Shown here piece by piece: positions 52,087 through 63,387 of a DNA stretch of 64,000 nt. Numbering within the stretch: the first letter of the stretch is position 1; the number at the start of each line of letters is the position of its first letter. This stretch comes from Podochytrium sp. JEL0797 (Eukaryota > Chytridiomycota > Chytridiomycetes > Chytridiales > Chytriomycetaceae): positions 1 to 64,000 of the forward strand of contig JADGJG010000009.1 of the NCBI GenBank assembly GCA_027596195.1. Direction: 5' to 3'. The position numbers and the translations under genes are program-made. A model generated the notes under the pieces. It did no database searches. It worked only from the letters and a program-made list of their open reading frames with translations, and was not told the DNA's origin.

Positions 52087-54228
52087 ATGACTCGCAAGAC
52101 TGCAAACCAAAATGCCTCCGGCAATGCCACCGTTTCTGGAATCCAACAATCGCACACTGCCAATGTTCAGGCTGCCAAGAATGTCGCCTCTCCAAAGCCA
52201 CAGATGGCCGCTGCGAAATCTCCCTCGAAGCCATCGACTCCTGCACCAAAGAGTAATGTTGCGGCTGCCATGACGTCCAAGGTATTCTCCATCATGAAAC
52301 GCGGCGCTCGCCATTCATCATTTCTTCCCATATCAGCCTGCTACTCCTCAAGCACAAAAAGTTCAGGCGGCTCCAATGATGAAGGTTTGAAACAAGCTAT
52401 AATATTCAATCGACCATCAGTAAACAATTTCCTTTCGACAGCCTGCCTCTCCGCAAAAGACTCAAGTGGTCCCAGCCAAGGCTCAGACCACATCGAAGGT
52501 TGGCTTTCACGTCATTGCACATTCGAACTAAAATATGATTCCCGAACAGCCTTCGACTCCCCAAAAAATGTCTCACGCCTCTCCAATCATGTCACAACCA
52601 ATTCAGCGCGCCGCTTCTGCCAAAAAGTTTGATTTGGTAACGCAGAGTTTCTTTCGAGAACATTTGCATTTTCTAAATTTAGCGCGCAACAGGGAATCAG
52701 ATATGAAGTCTTCTGCCAGCCAAAATGGTTCCAAGAGCCCGAATCATGGACCAAAAACCAAACTATTTGTTACGTCCGCCGTGCTCCTGCAGCCCCCAAG
52801 CAATTGAACAAACAGCCATCATTCAAGGCCGCGACTCCAGTTGCCAGCAAACCAGCTACCCCAGCTCCCAAGGCACAACCCAACGTCAAAGGTGCCAAAG
52901 TTGCCCCTGCCACCTCCATCAAAGGAAAATCTGCAGTCAAATTGAACTCCCGCAACCAAAGACAACTCATTTTGAGACCCAAACTGGAGCTCGTCGTTTA
53001 CACCCCCTTATGGATTCAAGTCTACCACTGGGCGTACCTGAAACAACACCCGGAGGTGGCTCAGCGCTTCAAGAAACAGCAGCAGTCACGCGGCCGTTCT
53101 GCGGACAAGTTCAACCGGAATCAGAGGCTCGAGCAGCAAAAGCAGAGAGTTGTTGACCAACGCAAACCCAACGATAGACAGCAGCCAGTGACTCCCAAGC
53201 AGCAGATTTCTCGCCAGGCGTCTGCTATTTCGGCGGCCAAGTCTCCGGCACCCATGTCGCGTCAACAGTCTGGTACCGCAAAGTCCCCGGCTCTTTTGTC
53301 GCGTCAACAGTCGGCTGTTGCACCCAAGTCCCCGGCACCCATGTCGCGTCAGCAATCTGGTGCCGTTCCCAAGTCTCCAGCTCCTGTGTCCCGTCAGCAA
53401 TCTGGCATGAAGCAGACGAGCAAGCCGAACAGCCCCGCCAAGAAAAACGCGTCCGCTCCCGCCGACTGGCAAAACGCCATCTGGGCAGACTTCTACACTC
53501 CCAAACACCACGCATATGAAACCAAAACCCACATCTCAGCTCCTCCCCAGCCCATGGCCAACAAAAACAAACCCACAGTGAACGCCAAGCAACCCAACAA
53601 CAGCTTGAAGTCCAAGATCCCACCACCAAAGTCGGCCAAATCTCCTGAAATCTTCTCCTTCGTCAAGGCCACGACCCAGTCGGGTGCGTCCTCTGCCGCC
53701 CACAGTCGACAAACCTCGACCCAAGCGGTGCGCGTTTCGACCCCGGCTCCATTTAAGAAGCAAGCGTCTGCCTCCAGCCCCGTCGGAAACACCCCCGACG
53801 TGTTTGCCTTGTACATGGACCGCTCCCCAGTTTCCTCCAAGCCAACGAGTCGTCAAGCTTCCGCCAAGCCAACGACCCCAAGCCAAAAATACGCCGCCAT
53901 GAAATCCGCCAAGCCCAAGGCCGCCCCATACATGAACCTCAACAAACCCATTCCGCGTGAGATGTCCAACGCGTCTTCCGAGGGAAGCGACACGGCTGCC
54001 ATCAAGTTGTTCAACGACGCCAACGAGCGTGGAATCCAGATGCAGCCCATGTCGAAGCAGCAGTTGTTGCAGCAGCAGAAACAGCGTAAGGCAAAGCAAG
54101 GCAAGAAGCAAGCTAAGCAAGCCAAGCCGGCTGCTGCAGGAAACTCGTGGTTCACTCCAGCGGGGATTGCTGTTGCTTCGGCGATTGTCGCTATCGGTGG
54201 TGTCGGAATTAGTAATATGATGGGATGA
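52087..54228 (+). CDS. Unrecognised low-complexity tail-anchored protein, paralogue 2
   Basis: A paralogue of the gene at 47806. Exons: 52087-52281, 52337-52384 (48 nt), 52442-52498 (57 nt), 52550-52636 (87 nt), 52693-54228, all phase 0. The three short exons each begin with Pro-Ala/Ser-Thr/Ser-Pro-Gln, as if copied from one another. Shared with paralogue 1 are QRAASAKKFDL at an exon end, then GIRYEVFCQPKWFQEPESWT and LNKQPSF. The last exon holds a globular-looking patch (ELVVYTPLWIQVYHWAYLKQ), SPAPMSRQQSG-type repeats (five or so, with Lys-Ser-Pro sites) and a C-terminal hydrophobic helix (AGIAVASAIVAIGGVGISN), which suggests tail anchoring in a membrane. Confidence 0.8.
53259..53409 (+). 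repeat. Tandem Ser/Arg/Gln repeat in paralogue 2
   Basis: About five units of roughly 33-36 bp encoding SPAPMSRQQSG with variants (SPALLSRQQSA, SPAPVSRQQSG). Each has an Arg-Gln-Gln-Ser and a Lys-Ser-Pro site, good candidates for phosphorylation. Confidence 0.75.
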
Positions 54229-54799
54229 GTGCGATACATGACGGAATAGTTTCATTGTTTGTTATGTTTAAAATAAAATAATAGTCGACTTTTATAGAGT
54301 TTATTAACTTTGGCGCTGGCCAGCAGCCGCAGTCAATTTTCAGTTTGTCAGTTTCGCAGTGAGTGGACTCTAAGGAGGACTTTAGTTTTTTATTATTGAG
54401 CGAGCTAGTTAGAATATGCTGGACAAGGCATTCAGGCACCCAAACATGAACCCGGCGCAGTCTGTGCTTATTGCACCGCAACCTCGCATTCTTGATGGGT
54501 GATGCAAAATTCTTTAGGGACTTTAAAAAATAGCTGGATCCCTTTTGGTGGGAGACAACCCGAGCGCCTTGGTGAATGGAGAACGCGTGTCGAAATTGCG
54601 AGAAAACGAGACGCGGAGTGTCGGGTGGTTGTCTCCTTTGGGAGAAGGGTGCCAAGGAGTTGGTTCTTTTTTGTAAAAACGCGTTCCATCCCAAAAGATT
54701 CCTCGCAGTCGCGTTCACAAGAATGGCAGGTGAAACGCCTGGACTGCCTGCCACCCTCTCGGAGGCAATCAGTAAAGACGGTAAGTAATTTTAATTTAT
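54229..54799. other. Intergenic region with orphan first-exon-like ORF
   Basis: About 570 bp between paralogue 2 and methionine synthase reductase. At 54723 a plus-strand ATG opens MAGETPGLPATLSEAISKDG, followed by a perfect donor GTAAGT that points into the antisense of the next gene. No downstream exon is recognisable. It may be chance or the stump of a truncated gene. Confidence 0.4.
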
Positions 54800-57165
54800 T
54801 CAGCTCCAAATTTCCTTCAAATATCTTTCGTCCGACGTCAGCTTTTTCAAATACGCCTTGATTTCCTTCTCCCCACCCTCAAACCTACCCGGCCCCGCAC
54901 AGATCCTGCCAACCGCAGCATGCACATCCCTCGCCATCTCCACCCCGCCACACACATACAATCTCCCCCCAGCATCCAAAACGCGCCACACATCCTCGCC
55001 CTTCTCCTCCACAGCTTCCTGAACATACTTGACCCCCCCTTCCTCGCGACTCAACACCTCCACGAACCGCGTCAACACACCCTGTTGCAAATACGCGTCC
55101 AACTCGGTTCCATAAATCCGATCCCCGTCGCTCAAATCCGCGAACCGTCGACCATGCAGCAACAGGGTCGTTCCAACCTTCTTGCCCGCCTGCTGCGCCT
55201 CGGCCCGGACTTGCAGGAAACTCAGGAACGGTGTGATCCCCGTTCCAGCCGCCACGAGCACGATATCCACGGCAGGATCTGCGGGGGGTGCAAACACCAC
55301 GTTTGGTTTCGGGAATACGGGGACGAGTGTGTCTTTGGCTCCGGTTAGGACGAGACGTTCGAGGTACGTGCTGCAGAGTCCGACGACGGGTTGTTTTGTC
55401 ACGGGGTTTTCGTATTCGACAATGTTGAAGGCCACGCTGATGGTGGTTCCGGAGATGCGCGAGATGGAGTAGAAGCGGGGTTGCAGTCGAGTCAGGTTTT
55501 CGAGAAGGCGGTTCAGTGGAAGTTTGTCGACACTTGGGAATGTGGCGAGGAGCGAAGCAAGGGAGGGCGTGCTTTGCTTGAGAGTTTTGAACAGCGCGGC
55601 GCCTGGAAAGCATAATTAAACAGATCAATACCAACGAATAAGAATGCAAGATGGTGAGCAGGTAGAAAAACAAACCAGCAGTTGACGTCAAGTGCAGCAA
55701 AACAGCCCGCTCAGATTCCTCCGTCGCATACTCCGCCATCACCCTCAACAGCGGCTTCCTCAACGGTGGGTTAATATCCAAAAAGTATCGGAACGCCTCA
55801 TACGCAGTATACGCAACATCCGTCACAAACGGCAACCCTACAATTCCAAAAAATTAATCCAACCGCTCAAACTGACAAAAACCAAAGTACAACTCACCTC
55901 CAATCCCCGTCTCCCCATTCGCCAACCCCACATCCAACACCCTTGCCGCATCCACACCCAACCGCTTCAACAACGGCAAGACACACTCATCCGGATTCGG
56001 GGCCACAATCCCAATCACTCCACCCGCCGGAGGCTGTTTCCACCGCATCCCCGCGATATCAAACGTGACCTCCAACACCTTCTTGAGCGCCTTGGCACCC
56101 GTGAGGTACCGATGCCCCACGACTTTGGCACCAAACGGGTGAACCGCGGAGTATTCGAACGGGTCCATGATGGGGTCGGAGGGTTGGTGGAAGAGGTGGA
56201 AGAGGCTCTTTTGGGAAGTTGAAGTTTCGCGAGGAGGGGTGGTGGAGGAATACGAAACAGTGAGGTATTCGGTGGGAATCATGGTGGCGCCTACGACGTC
56301 TTCTGATTTTGATGGCACGGTGGTTGTGTCGAGCGGGAACTTGAATGGCACGTAGTAGGCGGGCGTGTCGACGTCCATTGGTTCTGAGACCGTTTCGGCG
56401 ACGGTGGATGCGGTAGCAGTTTCTGTGTCGAGTTTCGGCTTCTGCAATTGCGAAATTTCACGATCAGCAAAATGCATTCGCTAGCGATTGGGTTAAAACG
56501 GGGAATTCACCTTTGCCAGGATCGACGAAGCCGGTAGTGCAGCCTTGTTGGCAAACGCGTTCGCCTTGTCCTGGTCGCAGCGCACAAGCGACGGAAGAAT
56601 TCCCCACAGTTTCGCCATCCACGGATCAATCACGGCCTCGAGTCTGTTACCACACAACTATCAGCAACTGCATCCCACAAAACCAAACACAAAAAAGCAA
56701 TCACCCTGTAGCATCATCCGCCAACCCTTTCGGCAAGAAGGTCGTGGCCCCCAACTCAATCAGCCTCCGCTCAATCCGCTTCCCCGTCTGGCAAAAGTTG
56801 GAATAGTTTGTATCTCCCAGCGCAAGCACAGTAAACTGCTTTCCCTTGAAGGCAGCCTCGAGCTCGTCCTTCTTTCCGCGGCGGGTCCATCGAAAGAACT
56901 TGGTTGTGTTGTCCGGGAAATCACCGTCACCCGTTGTCGAAATGATGATGACGAGGACGCTGGCTGCGTTCCATTCGACCTGGGTTTATTCCTATCAGTT
57001 ATCAGAGTTATCCCACGCTGTGATCACCTTCTCAAAGTCGTCGAGGACAGCCACGTGCGACTCGAATCCTCGCGAGAGCGCCTCCTCGTGTGTATGTTTG
57101 GCAATCGACTCAGCGTTGCCTGTTTGTGATCCATAGAGAACTTGCACTTTCTCTAGTTGCGTCAT
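54800..57165 (-). CDS. MTRR: Methionine synthase reductase
   Basis: MTRR reactivates cobalamin-dependent methionine synthase by reductive methylation, passing electrons from NADPH through FAD and FMN. The FMN domain opens MTQLEKVQVLYGSQTGNAES and has IISTTGDGDFPDNTTKFF and LGDTNYSNFCQTGKRIERRL, with the MTRR-type double-Thr instead of the usual cytochrome P450 reductase pattern. A variable linker follows, then the FAD/connecting domain (NPPLRKPLLRVMAEYAT, RLQPRFYSISR with FAD-binding Arg-x-Tyr-Ser) and the NADPH domain (VAAGTGITPFLSFLQVRAEA, YVCGGVEMARDVHAAV). The very end, RYLKEIWS, matches MTRR closely (terminal Trp-Ser). There are seven or so exons. It implies that the organism uses vitamin B12. 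Confidence 0.85.
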
Positions 57166-57356
57166 TTTTGGCTTTTGTTTTTTTCGATTCGAATCCCCAA
57201 ATTTTGGAAATCAAAAGCGGCGGATTCGCGGCGAATCGATCACCCCAAAAGATGGACGAGAGGCTTGACCACACTTAAATAATCGACACAATCAAAAGTG
57301 AACGCGTTTCTCTTCATGAGTCCATCGCCGTTTATTTATTCCCAAAAAAACATCCC

Positions 57357-60300
57357 TCATTTCCCTGGAAACAACTCCCCCTTCAACCCCGGATACACTT
57401 TATCAATATGCTGCCACGTGATCCCCCACAAGTTGGGTTCCACCTCCTGGGCAGGCTCTCCATTCACACCTGTTTCAACGCTCGCACTCGGCTGAAACAC
57501 TTTCTGCGTCGACATGACGAGAAGCATGTTCTTGAGCGACTCCAACACACCTTCCGACTTAAAAAACCAACAATCAGCAAACCGAATCTCCAGATTAAAT
57601 ATACACAAAACAAAGAACTCACCACAAACTCGGACCCCCCCGCATTCACATACCGATCCATATAATCCAACACCTTCATCCAAACAGCACCCAACTCCTT
57701 GTACCGCACCAACCGATTCACATACTGCAACCAAATCTTGCACAACAACGCCGCAACACGCATCCGCGTTTCATCCATTCCAGCGGCCGGGTAATCCGTT
57801 TCAGGTTTCAGCAATTGCTCAAGCAGTGGGAATAACACGCTTTCGAAACAGTCAACGCCCGTTTCGAGTGTGGATGTAGTGGTCGCGTCGATTTCGCCCG
57901 TGGTTGGGTTCGGTTTCGCGAGCATGACGGTGGTTTCGAGTTCGGGGGACAGGAGGCAGCGTTGGAGGAGGGTGAGACTGGTTTGGCGGATTTCGCGGCC
58001 GGGGTTGTAGCATTGTTGGGCAAAGCCCGAGAGGAGTGGGAGCCAGAATTCGAACCAGACTAATGGAAAAACGCTTGATTTAGCCCGATAAAAAGAAGAA
58101 CAAACAATATTCAACACGCTCACTTCTCTCGCGTCCAATCCCCGCATTCAAAACCAACCCCGGAACTCTCGCATTCAACGAAAACAATTTCTCCAACGCC
58201 TTCAACGCCCGATCCGTCGCCGCTTGAACATGAAGACTACCCACACACAAACACAGACACAAAACCAAGTTAAAAACCGCTCATCGAAACAAAAAAAAAC
58301 CAAACAAACCTCTTCCCCGACCCCCTCGGACTCATCCTCCCATCAGGCGACCCCGCCTCCACCCCTCCCCCCGCATTCCAAATCACACCCCCCGCCGAAG
58401 TCGCAAAACTCAACAACAAATCCACACAATCCCCAAACCGCTCCAAATCCAACGCACTCGCCTCCCCCTCACTCACCAAAATACAAGCCGCCTCCAAACT
58501 GAACCGCGACGCGTCTATGTGCATCGATGTTCCACTCAACAGGTGCACCACGTTGTCCCAGTCTGGGTACCGTACGAGAAGTGTCGGGTCCGTTTTGATG
58601 AGTTGAACGAGCCCGGACATGAGTTGTTCGGCAACGATGGGGAGGATGTCGGCGGGGAGGGTTGTAAGGAGGTGGATGGATTCAAAGACTTGGGGGAGCA
58701 TGTCGTCTTTGTGGACCATGCGGATTAAAAGGCGTAATAGGCCGACGACGGTTCGTTCCAGTAAGGCGGGTTGTTCTACAGCAGCACCGCCTTGTCCTAG
58801 AATACGGACAATCAACTCAAACGCGACTGGCCACACGACTTGCAACCGGTCGCGGTTGTGGAACGTGATGTTGACAATGAGTTCGAGATAGAACGCGATC
58901 GAGAGCGAGAAGTTTGGATTTTTGGGGAGACTCGTTGAAGCTGCGGTGGGGGTCGTTGGGGAGAGGGGTGCCTTTTCGGAAGCGGAGGAGGTCGAGTTGG
59001 TTCGGTTGGCTGGGAAGAAACTCGATTCGTCCGAGGACCGGTGATGCGACGTTTTTGGGGCCGCAAAACAGGCTTGCGTAATCACGCTGAGGAGGTATTG
59101 GAGGGACGCTTCTTCGAGGAATCTAACACACAACAATGTCAGCGCTACATCAAAGAGCCATCAAAACACAAACCGCGTCTCCAAAAACATCTCCTCCACC
59201 CGACACAACGCCACACACTCAATCGCCTTCCGCTCCGCCTCCACCTCCTCCCCCGTCGGAGGCTGCTCAAAGTCCTCATCCCCACCTCCCAAACTCAACA
59301 ACTGCGTCAACGAGAAAAACAGTCCACCCCCCGACGTTTCCTTTTTGGGCGCCGGTTCCGTCTGTTTGACCACCAACCGCGGAATCGCCGCGTTGCGTCG
59401 GATAAAGTTGTCGGCAGTAAGCATCCCGACGGGGAGGAACGAGTGCAAAAAGAGGTTTCCAAGGATTTCGACAATCTAAAAATACAATTAGTTCACAGGA
59501 AACAAAACAAAATCAAACTCACATTCTTCCACCCAGCCCGCACCGTATTCCCATACTCCGCCGCCAAATGAAACATCAATACACACGCAACCCGACCTTT
59601 ATAATTCCTTCCAAACTCGACCGCCCACGCATCCACACGCGCAGCACCTTCGTTCTCCAAAGACGACTCGTCGAGTTTGCGTTCGGGCGGCAGTTTGGCA
59701 TAATCCTTCAACAGCCCCGTCGTTTTGGATAAGGAAATAATAATGTTGTCAAGCACGTCCGTGAGGTGGTACGTGTTGGCGATGGATGCGCATTGGTGGA
59801 ACCCAACAACGGCTTTTTGGAGTGTGAGGGAGTCTTCGGAACTGTCGAAAGCTGAAAGCGAAATAGATCAGTTCCCACCCCAACCATACACTCCGCAAAA
59901 ACAAAAAAACATACCGTAAGAAATCGCAGCAACCACCGGCGCACAAACCGCCTCAAACATATCCCTACCAAACTCCCCCCTCGGAGCCCTCATTGCGACC
60001 CTCTTACTCCCCTCCACGCGTTTCATCACCTCTTTCCACGCATACCCAAATCCGAGATCCCCCTCATGTTCCTCCGGCATCACAATCTCATTCGTCCGAA
60101 TCGCATCATACATGGCCCGTAAATACTCAGGATCAAAGTCCTTCCCATTATTACAACCCCGATTATTCCGCTGGAAATCTTCGGGCGTCATTCGACGCCG
60201 GACTTGGGGGTTGTGTTGGTCCGTGTTGAGGAGGATGATGGAAAAGGCGAGAACGAATCCGGCGGATTGGTCCGCGAGGTTGTGGTCGTGTGAATCTTCC

Positions 60301-63300
60301 ATGGCGCGGAAGTAGCCTTCGGCAAAGTTTTCAACGACGCGTTCGATTTGTTGGGCTTCGCCTGGGAGGCGGAAGGATTCGAGGAGGAGGCGGAGTCCTT
60401 CGTCCAATCGTTTCTGAAGCTCTTGTTTAGCACCCCTTCTCAGCACAGAAAAAGCTCCACAGTACGACTCACCCCCTTAAAATCATACAACTTGATAAAC
60501 TCCTTCAAAATCTCTTCATTCCCGCGTTTCGCAATATACTCCCCAATCAACTTCTTATTCACATCCGGCGTGGTCTTCAAATACGCCGCCACGCTCGCCG
60601 CGTCCGCCACAGGGGCCGGCAAAAGCGCGTGTTCTTGCAGGAACCGGATCCCGTCTTTAGGGTTCGCGTTGAATCGCATTGCGGATTCGGAGAGGAGTCG
60701 TTTTCGGCGTTTGACGGCGAGGAGTTGCTGGGGCGTTGGTTCTTGGTAGTCGTGGGAGTTGGGGGTGGGGGTGGTGGGTTCGGGGATTGTGGATTTGCGG
60801 TCGGAAATGTGGCGGAGGAGGAGCATGAGGCCGTCGACGCATTGGATTTGGTGGTTGATCATGGTGACGGGGCCACCGGGGGTAGCGTCGGGGAAAGCAT
60901 GCTAAAGCGATATTAACAAAAAACATGAGGTTTTGCGCTAGACAACTCATGCCACGCTATTTTGGTTCTCACCTTGCACAAAAACCGCACAACCTCCTCA
61001 TACAAATTCCCTTGACACCCATCATCCCCATCGAAATTGACCCACAACTCCGTAAAGAACCCCGGGATTCGACAACACTGCACCATCGTCTCCAACAGCA
61101 ATTCCCTCACTTCCGCCACAAGCACGTTGCGTCCCGCCACGTTACTATATCCCTGCTGTTGCGTGGAACTGCTGTTGTTGGTCGTGGAGCTGCGGAGCGA
61201 AGCGGCAGAGGAGGGACGCGTGCGTTCATCTCCGGGGGTGGTGGAAGTGGAGGAGTCCTTGGGCGTGTCGTTCACGTCCCAACTCACGACGCCCGTGTCG
61301 ACTTTGGTCATGATCCAGTCGAGGAAGAATTCGAATTGGAATTTGAGGTAGTGGCGGGATGTGTGGAAGAGGGAGGAAAGGACGCGGAGGGTGAGGGTCA
61401 GAAGAGTCATGTTGTTGGAGGTGGGTGGAGAGTTGTACGTCATGTTTGTGTTTTGGAGGAGCTATAGTTTGGTGGTTTTTTGGTCAAAATGTGAACACCC
61501 CACAAACGAGAATAAACAATCAAAAACACGGCATATACCTGAAACAAATACTTGATCAACTCATTCACAACCAAATCCTTCACCCCAACCGCCATCTTCT
61601 CTTCATCCGTTAAAACCGCACCACTCCCCTTCGCCTTCCTCTCCGCCTCCACCTCATACCCCCACCCAATCCATTTTCCCAACGACCCCCCGCCAACTTC
61701 AACCCCGACATTCAACAACGTCAACGCAATCAACCGATGCGCTGTGTCCGTGTGACTCCTGTTGCGTGGATCCATGAGCGTCACGAGGACGCGAATGAGT
61801 TCGAGGATCGCGGGGAGTCCGAAGGGTGTCAAGACGCGGTGGTGAGATTGTTGAAGTGTGGGAGACTCAGCTCGCGTTGTTGGTGCTGTTGGTTCCGTTG
61901 GAGCAGCGGAAGGAAGCTGGCTCTTCACGGCATTGTCCTCGCCCTCCTGCACGACCACAGAATTTTGCTTCTCCAACAACGGCTGTCGATCACTTTCGGC
62001 AGCTGCTGCCGCGTCAAAAGACGCGGCAGTGGGAGACACAGTTGTGGTGGTGACAGCATGGTTTTCGTCCAACGTCCGCGGCGGTTTGGGGTCTTCGACT
62101 TCATCGTCCCCAGCGGCAGCAATAACTCCACCGACTTTGATTTCCAACTCTCCATTGCTGTTATTCGCGTCATGGATCCCTCCGACACTAATCATTTCGG
62201 GTTCATGGTGGTTGTGGTGGTGGGATCCGGATGCGGGGTCCGCGAGAGAGATCATCGGCGCAACGATTGCGTCGGGGGTCGGAGTGGGGCTAGGGGCGGT
62301 GAAGGGTGTTGGGGTTGGGGTGGGTTTGCGGTTGTGGTTGCTGTGGTTGGCGGCTCGTAGTCGGTCCGTGTGTTCTTTGGCTTTCATAATTTGGGCGAGA
62401 CGCTCAAAGAGAGCTTGGGTGAGTACGATGAGGGTTTGTTCGGCGGCTCGTTTGAGCAGTTCTATAAGGCGAGGCAAGGAAAAGGTGAGCAAGCGGTTTC
62501 GATCAATCCGATTCCGAGCTCATTTACCACTGACGCGGCCCTGGAAACACATGCCAAAAGCGGTTTCGACCATCTCGCAGATGGCCTTGTCGTCGAGGGT
62601 CTTTTGACCCGCCTCACTCAGGACCGTCACGCGAATCAGCCTCAAAATGCGGGTCAGGACGATTTCGTCAGAAACTGCGTCGGTGGCTTCGAATTTGCAG
62701 TTGGCGACCGTGTGGGTCAGCACGGACATTGCGTGGGGCAGGGACGGGTGGTTGGGGTCTGGCGCGTGGAAGGTGAGTAAATTGGCGAGGATGTCAACGT
62801 GAGGGATTCTTACCCAGGACTCTGTACTTGATGAACTTTTCGACTGCATTCAGGGCCGTGGCAGTGATGGGGCCAGTGGTGTCGCCGCTCTTGATGACAG
62901 CGAGGAAAGGATCGAGAAGGACGATGGGATCGAGATCGCGGAGGTCTTGTAAAGTACGAGATGGGATGAGAATGCATAGCATGAGATGGAATGAGATTCG
63001 ATCAAAGAGAGTAGGCTACCTTGTACCGTGGCCATCCTCGCTTTGAGATTGGCAAAACTTGAAAGCAAAAGTGGCTCGTTTTGCAGCCCAGGCAAAGACT
63101 GCGGCGCGTCTTGAAGAAGGGCAGCGAGGCGTGAATTGGAAGCCAAGACTTTGTCTTCAAACAACGGCGACGTGGCTTCGTCGCGGCGCCTTCTTTCGCC
63201 GCCGCCTTCGGAGGAGTCGCCAGAAGAAAGAAGCCCCCACCGCGCATTGCGCCGCATCACACAAACAACGGCGCCTACTTCACCAAACACGACGTGTTGC

Positions 63301-63341
63301 CATCGCACTTCAGCGTGGCCTTTGCTTCGATAGTTGTCCAT
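57357..63341 (-). CDS. GBF1: GBF1/GEA-type large Arf guanine-nucleotide exchange factor
   Basis: These Sec7-domain factors activate Arf1 at the cis-Golgi for COPI coat formation and are brefeldin A targets. The N-terminus has VFGEVGAVVCVMRRNARW, then DLRDLDPIVLLDPFLAVIKS and DTTGPITATALNAVEKFIKY, the usual DCB start. Further on come the HUS region and the Sec7 domain (about 60000-60700): NPKDGIRFLQEHALLP, FRLPGEAQQIERVVENFAEG (with the catalytic glutamate finger), IILLNTDQHNPQVRRRMTPE, FQRNNRGCNNGKDFDPEYL. HDS helices fill the rest, ending VYPGLKGELFPGK. About 15-20 exons; the total is estimated at 1,500-1,700 residues. ATG 63341 lies 46 bp from the NIF3 start. Confidence 0.92.
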
Positions 63342-63387
63342 TTGGGACAAGGTGTTTGGTAATGTGTTTTTTTTTTGTTCCAGTCCC

